Assembly (NCBI GenBank): GCA_945900755.1
Contig: CAMDKS010000016.1
Span: forward strand, 1-64,000
Direction: 5' to 3'
DNA from: Bdellovibrio sp. ZAP7
GTDB taxonomy: Bacteria; Bdellovibrionota_B; Oligoflexia; Oligoflexales; RGVZ01
DNA length: 64,000 nt
Shown: one piece after another, positions 43,685 through 52,397 of the stretch
How the letters are laid out: every line of letters begins with the position of its first letter
Numbering within the stretch: the stretch's first letter is position 1
The notes under the pieces: model-generated
Databases searched by the model: none
Told to the model about the DNA's origin: nothing
The model's input: the letters and a program-made list of their open reading frames with translations, nothing else
Translations under genes and position numbers: made by a program

Positions 43685-45811
43685 ATGGCACTGGCCACAG
43701 CAAAATCGGTCCTAAAAAACCAGGAAGAAATGGGGATCAAGGGTCCAACCGTATGGGACCTTGTCAAAAGTACCGACGTTCAGTTTGCTGTAGGCATTGT
43801 GGGCGGCGTGTTTTTGATGTTAGTGCCGCTTCCCGCCTTCCTGCTGGACGTGCTCTTAGCTATTTCCATAACCATGGGCGTTTTGATTTTGCTGATTTCA
43901 ACCTACATCAAAGAACCACTAGAGTTTTCCACCTTTCCAACCGTCTTGCTTTTGACAACCGGCCTGCGACTATCACTCAACGTGGCAAGTACCAGGTCCA
44001 TACTTCTCAATGGCGCAACTGGTGAAGTGTCACATGTTATCAAGGGCTTTGGAGATTTCGTTGTCGGGGGGAATTATTTTGTAGGCGTCGTGATCTTTCT
44101 AATTTTGAACGTCGTCAACTTTTTCGTAATTACGAAAGGTTCTGGTCGAGTCGCGGAAGTTAGCGCGAGATTTACCTTGGATGCGATGCCAGGTAAACAG
44201 ATGGCCATTGACGCCGAGCTGAATGCTGGCGCGATCGACCGCGATGAAGCGAAACGCCGCCGTCGTAAGGTAGAGCGCGAAGCGGACTTTCACGGAGCCA
44301 TGGACGGTGCCTCAAAATTCGTGCGAGGAGATGCCATAGCGGGCATCATCATTACGTTGATCAACGTAATTGTGGGTCTGGCGATTGGTGTGATGCAACA
44401 CGGACTGACGTTCAAGGATGCGGCCGCCAAGTTCACCCTTTTGTCTATCGGAGACGGGCTAGTTGCCATCATTCCTTCACTGCTCATTTCAATTGCTGCA
44501 GGTATCGTCGTCACGAGAAGCTCCACTGACACCGGCCTCAGCGAAGAAATTCAGGGACAAGTCATTGCGCACACAAAGCCGCTATACGTTTGTTGTGGTC
44601 TGATGTTCGTACTTGGGTGCCTACCAGGGTTTCCGTTTTTCGCCTTCATGGCATTGGCCACACTATTCTACTACCTGGCTCGTCATAGTGCTGCCACTGC
44701 TGCGGAAAAAGGTGCTGCAAAAATTGCGGATGAAGCCAACAAGAATAGACTTTCTGAAGGCACCGCGGACTCCATCGAAACGATGCTTCATGTCGATACG
44801 CTTAGCCTTGAGGTGGGGGTAGGTCTCGTGCCCTTAGTTGACACTAGTCAAGACGGCGAGGTTCTAGAACGAATTGTAAGCGCAAGAAAGCAATTTGCTC
44901 AAGACCTAGGGATTATCGTTCCTATGGTCATGGTGCGAGACAATATTCAGCTTAAGCCTGGCGAATATCAAATTATGCTCAAGGGAAATACCATTGGGCG
45001 CGGCAACTTAATCGTCGATCACTGGCTTGCCATGGATCCGGGAGATATCACTGATCCAGTGAAGGGGATCAAAGGCAAAGAGCCAGCTTACGGCCTGGAC
45101 GCTCTTTGGATAAAGACCTCGCAAAAAGACGAAGCGAGTTTCCGTGGGTACACGGTCGTAAATTGTCCGACTGTTATTGTGACCCACTTAACCAAATTAA
45201 TCGGGGAAAATGCCCATAACTTATTGGGCCGACAGGAAACTCAAAAATTGATTGATAATCTTAAGGCCGACGCCCCGAAAGTCGTCGAAGAGGTCGTTGG
45301 GCCTGATCGTCTATCCCTAGGTGATGTCGTGAAAGTGCTTCAAAATCTTTTGGCGGAATCGGTAAGTATTCGCGATATGCATAGTGTTTTCGAAACCTTG
45401 GCTGATCATTGTAAAAAAGTGACGCACCCTGACACGCTAACGCGTTACGTCAGAAAAGCGCTAGGTCGTGGTATAATTAAGAAGTATTTGGCAAACGAAA
45501 ATACCCTTCACATTGCTACCCTTGATCGTGCCGTAGAAGATGTTTTAGTGGGCGCACTCCAGACGGCGGAAGATGGAACAACCTACTTCAACATTGACAC
45601 CCGTTATGTCGAGAGACTTCTGAATCAGGTTGCTGAGACCATGCGAAAATTCGACCCACTTGGCACCATGCCTGTTCTTGTTTGTGGATCGCGAATTCGG
45701 TGGGATCTAAGAAAGCTGATTAATCGTTTTGTGCCTGGTGTTGTTGTGCTGGCATTCGATGAAATTCCATCCGAGGTTCAAACAAATAAAGTGGGTGTTG
45801 TTACTCTTTAA
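43685..45811 (+). CDS. flhA: Flagellar export gate protein FlhA
   Basis: 708 aa. Eight membrane helices in the first about 335 residues, with the conserved FHIPEP-type block seen as VLLLTTGLRLSLNVASTRSILL, VITKGSGRVAEVSARFTLDAMPGKQMAIDAELNAG and GDGLVAIIPSLLISIAAGIVVTR. The cytoplasmic domain (360-708) forms the nonameric ring that docks export chaperones. It is the energy-coupling core of the export apparatus. Short gaps to flhB and flhF fit a single transcript. Confidence 0.97.
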   Translation: MALATAKSVLKNQEEMGIKGPTVWDLVKSTDVQFAVGIVGGVFLMLVPLPAFLLDVLLAISITMGVLILLISTYIKEPLEFSTFPTVLLLTTGLRLSLNVASTRSILLNGATGEVSHVIKGFGDFVVGGNYFVGVVIFLILNVVNFFVITKGSGRVAEVSARFTLDAMPGKQMAIDAELNAGAIDRDEAKRRRRKVEREADFHGAMDGASKFVRGDAIAGIIITLINVIVGLAIGVMQHGLTFKDAAAKFTLLSIGDGLVAIIPSLLISIAAGIVVTRSSTDTGLSEEIQGQVIAHTKPLYVCCGLMFVLGCLPGFPFFAFMALATLFYYLARHSAATAAEKGAAKIADEANKNRLSEGTADSIETMLHVDTLSLEVGVGLVPLVDTSQDGEVLERIVSARKQFAQDLGIIVPMVMVRDNIQLKPGEYQIMLKGNTIGRGNLIVDHWLAMDPGDITDPVKGIKGKEPAYGLDALWIKTSQKDEASFRGYTVVNCPTVIVTHLTKLIGENAHNLLGRQETQKLIDNLKADAPKVVEEVVGPDRLSLGDVVKVLQNLLAESVSIRDMHSVFETLADHCKKVTHPDTLTRYVRKALGRGIIKKYLANENTLHIATLDRAVEDVLVGALQTAEDGTTYFNIDTRYVERLLNQVAETMRKFDPLGTMPVLVCGSRIRWDLRKLINRFVPGVVVLAFDEIPSEVQTNKVGVVTL

Positions 45812-45840
45812 GAAGTTCTATTTTCGAGGAGAATACTAAA

Positions 45841-47022
45841 ATGCAAGTAAGAAAATTTGAAGCCACAAGCATGAGAGACGCACTATCTGCAGTAAAACGG
45901 GAGTTAGGCATCAACGCGGTGATCCTTTCAACCAAGGAACTGGCTGCGACTGACGCGGGGATGCCCAAATTATTCGAGGTGACTGCTGCCGCCTCCGTTA
46001 CGTCGAAACCAGGTGCAGAGTCCAGACCTCGGGCTGGCGATGACACATCAAATGCACGCTCTAACTCTGACTCCGACATTCACAACAAGCTCGCTGTTCT
46101 CGGCGAATCGATGGCAACCGCGAGGCAATCACGCCTTATCGAAGGTGGGATTTATGACTTAAAGTCTCTTGTACTCGATCTTCTGCGCGAGCAGAAATCT
46201 GGATCTAATATTCCTCCTCATCTGTTTGCGATAGACCGCACACTTACGGCAGCCGGCGTAGACCCTGCAATCATTGCAGAACTGAATCGCCACCTTGCTG
46301 CACTGCCTGCACCTGCCGCGATCGTCGACATCGCAAATGACAATGTTGAAAAGTACTATCAAGACTTGGCTATGCGCTGGCTAATGAAGCGAATAAAAAT
46401 CGCCCCCAAGTGGACAAACATTGCGGGCATGACAAATGTCCACGTTATATTGGGGACTCCTGGCGCAGGCAAGAGCACACTGGTATCAAAAATCGCAACG
46501 GCTGTGACCAAAAAGGATCGACACAAGGTTGCTATTATCAGCTGGGATGCCGAAAAACTTGGTGCCAGTGAACAGACCAGAATTTACAGCAAGATTCTCG
46601 GCGTCGAGCACCACATCATTAGCAGAGCTGAGGAGCTGAAACCTGCTGTGTTACGCCTCCGCGACGTGGATCTTTTATTGGTAGACACGGCCGGTCGAAA
46701 TCCGGTCGACACGTCAAGCTTGGTTGCACTAGAGATCATAAAAAGTCAGGGCCTCTCTCTAGAATTTCATTTGGTCCTGAGCGCTACCGAAAAACAGTCC
46801 CTTCAAGATCGGACTATTCGCCATTTCAGCACCATTGGAATTTCGAGTGTCGCTTTTTCTAAGCTCGACGAGGTGCCGGCGTGGGGCGACATATTTAACG
46901 CCTCCTGCAAGTGGTCACTCCCGCTAAGTTGGCTCTCGTGGTCCCACATGCCGTCGGATATCCCCGAGCGCGCCTCCCGTGAGGCCATTGCCTCGCAATT
47001 ATTTAAGGTCGCAACCGAATAG
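45841..47022 (+). CDS. flhF: Flagellar biosynthesis GTPase FlhF
   Basis: 393 aa. N-terminal B domain begins MQVRKFEATSMRDALSAVKRELGINAVILST, the usual FlhF opening; a low-complexity linker follows. NG domain at about 195-390: P-loop GTPGAGKSTLVSKIAT, ISWDAEKLGASEQ, DTAGRNPVD and AFSKLDEV. SRP-type GTPase that marks the cell pole for flagellum assembly, in balance with FlhG encoded next. Supports polar flagellation. Confidence 0.94.
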   Translation: MQVRKFEATSMRDALSAVKRELGINAVILSTKELAATDAGMPKLFEVTAAASVTSKPGAESRPRAGDDTSNARSNSDSDIHNKLAVLGESMATARQSRLIEGGIYDLKSLVLDLLREQKSGSNIPPHLFAIDRTLTAAGVDPAIIAELNRHLAALPAPAAIVDIANDNVEKYYQDLAMRWLMKRIKIAPKWTNIAGMTNVHVILGTPGAGKSTLVSKIATAVTKKDRHKVAIISWDAEKLGASEQTRIYSKILGVEHHIISRAEELKPAVLRLRDVDLLLVDTAGRNPVDTSSLVALEIIKSQGLSLEFHLVLSATEKQSLQDRTIRHFSTIGISSVAFSKLDEVPAWGDIFNASCKWSLPLSWLSWSHMPSDIPERASREAIASQLFKVATE

Positions 47023-47088
47023 TCATTCCTAGGAACGTCGCTCTAGGTAGAGCTCTAGATTCACAGGTGGACAATAAGGAGTTTGCTG

Positions 47089-47922
47089 GTGGGAAAAATA
47101 ATTGCGGTGACAAGTGGTAAAGGCGGCGTTGGAAAAACAATGTCGACAATTAATATGGCTCTTTCGGCGGCAAAATCCGGCGCGCGAGTATTAATTGTTG
47201 ACGGTGATTTGGGGCTGTCAAATGTGGACGTGGTCATGGGCCTGCAACCATCCGGCACGCTAAAAGAGGTCTTAGAGGGGCAGGTGACCATCGCCGAAAT
47301 TGTGGCGCACAGTCCACTAGGAATTGACGTCATATCTTCAGGAACTGGCGTGACGCAATTAGCCAACATGAATCCTCTTAGCCGAAGCTTTCTTGTTCAT
47401 GAACTTGCACGGCTCCCTAACTCCTATGACTATGTGTTCATCGACACGGGGGCAGGGATTTCTGAGTCTGTGCTAACGCTGAATAGTACCAGTGATATTT
47501 TTGTGGTGGTGACCACTCCAGAGCCGCACGCAATGACTGATGCCTATGCCGTTATTAAAGTAATGGCCGAAGAATATGATCGACGCGAATGTGCCATCAT
47601 TGTAAATCAAGCCATAAATGATGATGAAGGTAAACGCGTAGCTGCACGCTTAGCTGAAGTTGCACTAAAATTTTGTGACTCTACGGTTCACTTCGCTGGG
47701 ACAGTTCCGCGAGATGGGAGTCTAGTGCGAGCCGTTTTAGCACGTCAAGTGGGAGCTGAAGGCTCGCTCTCGTCCCTATGTGGACAAGGTTGGAGTCAGT
47801 CTTGGTGCAGGATTTTGCAATTGCTAAATTCGGGTGAATTGAGCACAGGTTCCGCTGGATTGAACTCTGTTTGGGACGCCCTATCGGCTCCTCCTTCAGG
47901 GCGTCAAAATATTGGCTTGTAA
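47089..47922 (+). CDS. flhG: Flagellum number regulator FlhG (MinD-like ATPase)
   Basis: 277 aa from the GTG at 47089, seven bases after AAGGAG; the track's TTG at 47083 is too close to that site. Deviant Walker A SGKGGVGKT, then DGDLGLSNVDVVMGL, IDTGAGISESVLTLN and TTPEPHAMTDAYAVIK. Lineage names include FleN and YlxH. It restrains FlhF and so limits flagellar number. The C-terminal about 50 residues (QGWSQSWCRILQLLNSG...) are less conserved. Confidence 0.93.
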   Translation: MGKIIAVTSGKGGVGKTMSTINMALSAAKSGARVLIVDGDLGLSNVDVVMGLQPSGTLKEVLEGQVTIAEIVAHSPLGIDVISSGTGVTQLANMNPLSRSFLVHELARLPNSYDYVFIDTGAGISESVLTLNSTSDIFVVVTTPEPHAMTDAYAVIKVMAEEYDRRECAIIVNQAINDDEGKRVAARLAEVALKFCDSTVHFAGTVPRDGSLVRAVLARQVGAEGSLSSLCGQGWSQSWCRILQLLNSGELSTGSAGLNSVWDALSAPPSGRQNIGL

Positions 47923-47979
47923 CGCTTTCTGGATGAAATGCTGTAAAATACTATATGAAATCAATTTGAGGCAACACAG

Positions 47980-48738
47980 ATGAAATCACTCGTCAAAAAA
48001 TATAAGCAAGAGATACAAGCCGTAGACGGGAGTCTTCGTGACCAATTGATTTTGGATTACGCGCCACTTATAAAATTTGTGGCTCAGAGAATTTCTTCGC
48101 GTCTACCAAGCAATATTGATCTAGACGATCTGATTAGCAGCGGCGTGATTGGTTTGATGGATGCCATTGATAAATATGATCCAGGTCGGGACAATAAATT
48201 TAAGACCTATGCGGAGTTTCGTATTCGCGGTGCAATTCTCGATGAGTTGAGAGGCCAAGATTGGATTCCTCGATCCGTTCGAGACAAGGCCAAACGCCTT
48301 GATCGGACAGCCGCTGATCTCGAACAAAAATTAGGTCGAAAGGCCGATGATGACGAATTAAGTCAAGCTCTCGGAATGGCCATCGAAGAATATTTCAGCA
48401 TGAATTCTCGAGTAAAAGGGGTTCAATTGCTTTCCATCGACGACTTAGGTGGGACAAACGGAGCCCCAGAACGCAGAAGTCTTTTGGATTCTCTTGAAAA
48501 TCCGAATTCAAAAAATCCATTCGCTCAGCTTCGCAACGCCTCGGCTAAGAATATTTTGAGGCGACATATTGAGGAGCTTCCCGACAAACAAAAGCTAGTT
48601 TTGCAGCTCTACTACTTTGAGGATTTGAATTTGAAGGAAATCGGACGAATTCTTGAAGTGACAGAGTCGAGAGTAAGTCAGCTGCATACACAGGCCATTG
48701 AAAAGTTGAAGAGACACAAATCCATTTTGTCAGATTAG
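47980..48738 (+). CDS. fliA: Flagellar sigma factor FliA (sigma-28)
   Basis: 252 aa. Region 2 (about 20-95): DYAPLIKFVAQRISSRLPSNIDLDDLISSGVIGLMDAIDKYDP and KFKTYAEFRIRGAILDELRGQDW; region 3 (about 95-170); region 4 (about 190-250): LPDKQKLVLQLYYFEDLNLKEIGRILEVTESRVSQLHTQAIEKL. Directs late flagellar and chemotaxis genes once the hook is complete. An anti-sigma FlgM was not seen in the window. Confidence 0.95.
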   Translation: MKSLVKKYKQEIQAVDGSLRDQLILDYAPLIKFVAQRISSRLPSNIDLDDLISSGVIGLMDAIDKYDPGRDNKFKTYAEFRIRGAILDELRGQDWIPRSVRDKAKRLDRTAADLEQKLGRKADDDELSQALGMAIEEYFSMNSRVKGVQLLSIDDLGGTNGAPERRSLLDSLENPNSKNPFAQLRNASAKNILRRHIEELPDKQKLVLQLYYFEDLNLKEIGRILEVTESRVSQLHTQAIEKLKRHKSILSD

Positions 48739-48789
48739 AGTTCGCAGTTTGCTTGTTAGACTAATAACCATTTCGCTGGAGAATATATT

Positions 48790-49194
48790 ATGGCACTAGG
48801 TCGCCCGGACATGAAAATACTAGTTGTGGATGACTTTCCGACAATGCGCCGCATCGTGAAAACACTGATGCGCCAAAATGGATATACAAATTTTGTAGAG
48901 GCCGAAGACGGGCAGCTTGGATTCAAGATGCTTGAGTCGATGCCTGACATTGAATTTGTTATTAGCGACTGGAACATGCCGAACATGACTGGCCTTGAAT
49001 TTTTAAAGGCTGTTCGAGCAGACGCTCGCTTTAAACATCTTCCCTTTCTGATGGTCACAGCCGAGGCCGAAAAGGAAAACATCATTGAGGCCGTAAAAAG
49101 TGGCGTTAGCAATTATATTGTCAAGCCGTTTACAGGCGCGACGCTAGCCGAAAAAATCGCAAAAGTTTATTCGAATCTCAAAAAAGTTGGATAA
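48790..49194 (+). CDS. cheY: Chemotaxis response regulator CheY
   Basis: 134 aa single receiver domain. Acidic pair in ILVVDDFPTMRRIV, phospho-Asp in VISDWNMPNMTGLEFL, Thr in LMVTAEA and Lys in NYIVKPF, all canonical. These four sites plus the W-N-MP-x-M-x-G context match the motor-binding CheY. Its partner FliM, with an intact N-terminal binding motif, is in the same cluster. Confidence 0.95.
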   Translation: MALGRPDMKILVVDDFPTMRRIVKTLMRQNGYTNFVEAEDGQLGFKMLESMPDIEFVISDWNMPNMTGLEFLKAVRADARFKHLPFLMVTAEAEKENIIEAVKSGVSNYIVKPFTGATLAEKIAKVYSNLKKVG

Positions 49195-49217
49195 TTAACT
49201 ATATTGGATAACATATA

Positions 49218-49727
49218 ATGAGCAAACTACACACACAAACGCCGTCACAATCTCCTGATTCAACCTCAGAAATGCTACCCACAGCGCCAATCACCTCCTT
49301 GGAGGCTGCCGCTGCGATTTCGCACATCAATAAATTTGATGCTGCGCAAATCAAAAACTATCCTCGCAGCAATCGTAAAGTTGCGATGCGCTATGGCGCT
49401 TATGGCCTACCGAGTGAGGAGGATACCTTGGCGGCTACACAAAGCGTCCATATTAGCCCACAAGGGATCGAATTTTGCACCACTGAGGCTTATGCGCCAG
49501 GCACTCTCCTGCGCATTCAATTGGATATTCCTGACTACTGGCAGCGAAAATTGAGATTCGTTCAATATCGTCGAATTGATCAACCTGCACGATTTCCCAT
49601 TCTTGCGAAGGTCATTAGCAGTGAGGCGGTGGGACGTCGCGGGAAGAAGAAGATCGTAACCGTACAGACGGTAAGCATAGACGAGACTGATGAATTGGTA
49701 CTGAAAAACTTTCTTCAGGAGGGTTGA
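49218..49727 (+). CDS. PilZ-like domain protein
   Basis: 169 aa. A disordered N-terminal (about 1-50) precedes a beta-barrel-like region with NYPRSNRKVAMRY and TQSVHISPQGIEFCTTEAYAPGTLLRIQLDIP. This resembles PilZ (RxxxR and (D/N)xSxxG), although the Arg spacing and the His at the first position of the second motif depart from consensus, so c-di-GMP binding is uncertain. Position between cheY and the DUF2802-like gene suggests a motility role. Confidence 0.65.
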   Translation: MSKLHTQTPSQSPDSTSEMLPTAPITSLEAAAAISHINKFDAAQIKNYPRSNRKVAMRYGAYGLPSEEDTLAATQSVHISPQGIEFCTTEAYAPGTLLRIQLDIPDYWQRKLRFVQYRRIDQPARFPILAKVISSEAVGRRGKKKIVTVQTVSIDETDELVLKNFLQEG

Positions 49728-49730
49728 ATC

Positions 49731-50321
49731 ATGATTACGGCCGTACTTTTCACGTTAATCGCTGCTGATGTGATTATCGTCGCTGCATTTTTGAGGCTTC
49801 AAAGCCGTCAAATATCTAGTCACGGCTTGGTTCGCGAACTCACCGAAGAGCGGGCGATGCTCGCAGACCTGAGAGAACAGATTCGCTCGGAGCTTTTGGC
49901 GACACAATCACAAGTTCGTACTCTAAGAGATCAAGTTCAGGTTCTTGCAACCGAAGCGGAGCAAGAGGTCAAGCTTGGAGTGTCTGAGATAACCCGGGAA
50001 GTAGATTCAATCATAAGTGAAATTTCCCAAAAATTGGACGGCCCGATGCGTGCCTTGAATGAAAAACAACAGTATATTTCCCAGCTGTCAAAAACGGCAA
50101 AAAAGGAGAGCGAGCATTTATCACTCGTGGTCTCCCGAGCGGAAAATGTCGCAAAACTACTTAACGCTGGCGGAGCTTGGAAAGATATTGTAGGTCAATT
50201 AGAGGATCGACGCCTTTCCGATATCCGTGCACTTTTGGTGAGAGGCATCAAGCCTGACCGAATTGCTAGGGAGCTTGGTGTTTCGGAGCAAGAGGTTCGA
50301 ATTATTTCCGGCACCATTTAA
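49731..50321 (+). CDS. DUF2802-like membrane-anchored coiled-coil protein
   Basis: 196 aa, starting three bases after the previous stop. N-terminal membrane helix (about 3-21), a long coiled coil (about 30-145, rich in Glu/Gln/Leu/Arg), and a small C-terminal helix-turn-helix-like unit IRALLVRGIKPDRIARELGVSEQEVRIISG typical of DUF2802. Homologues often lie at the end of flagellar/chemotaxis clusters in polarly flagellated bacteria. Function unknown. Its stop overlaps the convergent hydrolase by four bases. Confidence 0.72.
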   Translation: MITAVLFTLIAADVIIVAAFLRLQSRQISSHGLVRELTEERAMLADLREQIRSELLATQSQVRTLRDQVQVLATEAEQEVKLGVSEITREVDSIISEISQKLDGPMRALNEKQQYISQLSKTAKKESEHLSLVVSRAENVAKLLNAGGAWKDIVGQLEDRRLSDIRALLVRGIKPDRIARELGVSEQEVRIISGTI

Positions 50322-51103
50322 TTTTCTATCAAAAAATCTGTTACAAGCTGGTACAACCGCTTTGGAGCCTCTGCCAATATGAGGTGGCCGACATCTGCTA
50401 GGATTTCAAGCTTAGAGCCACGAATCTCCAAATGGAGGGCCTTTGCAGCGGCCTCGGGGATGACTTGATCAGAGTCACCGTGGATGATTAAGGTCGCGGC
50501 TTTAATTTTGCTAAGCTGATTTGTGAGCATGGCCCCTCGCATCGCATCACGCTGATAGTTTGCACGCTCTATAAACCGACCTGAGGCGGCTGCTTGACGA
50601 ATCTGTGCCACCATGGTTTCAAAAAGCACTGGATTGCGGTCCACGAAACCGGGTCCAAAATAGGCCTTCATTTTTTCTTCCGTTTTGCCACTCTCTACGC
50701 TCCAGCCAGGGCCGGTAGAATGGATATAACGTTCTTCAGAGGTTGTAGAAACCAAAATAAGCCTGCCCACTCGTGTTGGATGATTGATCGTCAGTCCCTG
50801 GGAAATGAATCCGCCCATTGAGATACCTAGTAGATGTGATCTCTCGATGGCTAATTCGTCCCAGAGGGCTACGATATCATCCCACATATCACTGATTGCA
50901 AAGGCCCCCGTCACCTCGGATTTGCCAGCTGCACGATTATCTAAAAGAAGGACGCTAAAGCCGTTCTCGCCGAGCTTTCTGGCCAGCATTCTAAAATCTG
51001 AACTAGACCTGGTGTGGCCATTGACCAGAGTCACGCAGGGATGTGTGGGGTCTCCCAATAACTCATAAAATATCGTTGCGCCTGGGCGACTGAAAAACGC
51101 CAA
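50318..51103 (-). CDS. Alpha/beta-fold hydrolase
   Basis: 261 aa. Oxyanion region VTLVNGHTRSSSDF, nucleophile elbow GISMGGFI, catalytic Asp probably in IIHGDSDQVIP and His in DVGHLILAEAP. Catalytic triad intact. Resembles 3-oxoadipate enol-lactonase/esterase-type hydrolases; the substrate cannot be told. Convergent with the flagellar cluster, four-base overlap of 3' ends. Confidence 0.85.
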   Translation of the reverse strand: MAFFSRPGATIFYELLGDPTHPCVTLVNGHTRSSSDFRMLARKLGENGFSVLLLDNRAAGKSEVTGAFAISDMWDDIVALWDELAIERSHLLGISMGGFISQGLTINHPTRVGRLILVSTTSEERYIHSTGPGWSVESGKTEEKMKAYFGPGFVDRNPVLFETMVAQIRQAAASGRFIERANYQRDAMRGAMLTNQLSKIKAATLIIHGDSDQVIPEAAAKALHLEIRGSKLEILADVGHLILAEAPKRLYQLVTDFLIEN

Positions 51104-51184
51104 TTCACACCTCCGTCGCGTTCATTTCCGTAATGTTCGGCTCTATGACCATCTACTGCAAGCCAAATGGATGGCCACATTAGT

Positions 51185-52201
51185 CTATACTGATGTCGCC
51201 AGGTCATCTATTTGCTGGTGGTCGTTTGCGTCGATGGGATTCTGCTTTTTTAGCGCCAAATAGGGAATGAAGCCTAATAAATTTAACAGCAATTGACTTA
51301 ATACATAGGCGTTGAAAACATTCGCGCCACCAGGAAGTCCCACTAGTGCAAATAATCGGTCAAACACGGCATGTCCTACGCCCATCCCGCCGGGTGCGAG
51401 GGGAATCGCCGTCGCCAATATTCCAAAGGGGAATATCGGAGCTAATAAAACAGGGTCAAATGCAGATTTTCCATACAAAATTTGTCCAATAAATCCCATG
51501 TACCACATGAACATGACTTGCAGGGCGGCTGATAGGGCAATCGTGCCAACAATTATCCACGGGCGCGTCCGATAGGTTCTCAACGCGGCGTAAATGCGGC
51601 GAAGAAGAGAAAATCCAGGAACACGAAACGATAATATTTTTGCAATTGGATCGGCATGATTTTTATAAGGGACAAAAACGATGACCAAAAAAATGGCACT
51701 GAGAGCTACGACTACAGCGAGCCCCGTCATTAACTGTGCCGTGACAGGATTCTGAGACAATTGGTTATATGAAAAACTTGCGGTACACACGCTCATGGCA
51801 AATAGGCCGATCAATCCGACTATTCGATCAAGCAAGACGGTAACCATCGCCGGAGTTTTTGCTTCTGCACCACCCTGGCTTTTAACGATATAGATCGCCT
51901 TGACGATGTCACCGCCAACGGCACCCGGCATTGCGGTATTGAAAAAATAGCCAATGGTCTGCAGTCGCATAGCATAAAAATAACTACATTTTAGGCCCGC
52001 GCCCTGAATCAGCAACCACCAGCGCAGCGTGCCAAGGAGCAGTGGTCCGCAAATCCAAATCACAATGCTCACGATGATGGCGTCAGGATGCTGCAAAAAT
52101 ATGGATAACTGTGCCCAAGACAATTTTCCCGAATCAATCATCCACCAAAATAAAAGGACGACCATCGCCATTTTAAGTATATTTACAATAATAGATTTCA
52201 T
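51185..52201 (-). CDS. YbhN-like / lysylphosphatidylglycerol synthase TM-region protein
   Basis: 338 aa with about 8 hydrophobic segments. Family markers: RWWLLIQGAGLKCSYFYAMRLQTIGYFFNTAMPGAVGGDIVKAIYI, TVLLDRIVGLIGLF and ATAIPLAPGGMGVGHAVFDRLF. This is the membrane part found alone in YbhN-type proteins, which lack the aminoacyl-transferase domain. Probable lipid or polyprenol-related membrane function; exact role unknown. Confidence 0.82.
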   Translation of the reverse strand: MKSIIVNILKMAMVVLLFWWMIDSGKLSWAQLSIFLQHPDAIIVSIVIWICGPLLLGTLRWWLLIQGAGLKCSYFYAMRLQTIGYFFNTAMPGAVGGDIVKAIYIVKSQGGAEAKTPAMVTVLLDRIVGLIGLFAMSVCTASFSYNQLSQNPVTAQLMTGLAVVVALSAIFLVIVFVPYKNHADPIAKILSFRVPGFSLLRRIYAALRTYRTRPWIIVGTIALSAALQVMFMWYMGFIGQILYGKSAFDPVLLAPIFPFGILATAIPLAPGGMGVGHAVFDRLFALVGLPGGANVFNAYVLSQLLLNLLGFIPYLALKKQNPIDANDHQQIDDLATSV

Positions 52202-52295
52202 CTTTCAGTCATCTTCCGTACCACAATGAGCAAAACCGCAACCGCTTAGGGTCAGATATATCATTTTTTCCTCAAAAGGAAACGCCTCAAAGATG

Positions 52296-52325
52296 CTATT
52301 AGGGACAATATTTTATCCCTAATAG
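52296..52325. repeat. Inverted repeat between the vWA and YbhN-like genes
   Basis: CTATTAGGGA-N10-TCCCTAATAG, perfect 10-bp arms extended to 14 with one mismatch (GATG/TATC). It lies downstream of the vWA gene on the minus strand, so it may terminate that transcript, but the following T-run is weak (ATCTTTG). Could also be an operator for the YbhN-like gene. Confidence 0.5.
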
Positions 52326-52397
52326 TATCTTTTATACAGCCGATATCATTGTAAACGCTAGGTGCTGCTTAATTTTTAATTGCAGTTGGGTCCCAAT

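Noticed and set aside
37002-50321. Idea that the flagellar genes encode a non-flagellar (injectisome) type III system
   Set aside because: FliL, FlhF, FlhG, FliA and CheY together with FliM/FliN identify a flagellar motor cluster; no injectisome-specific genes such as secretin or needle were seen.
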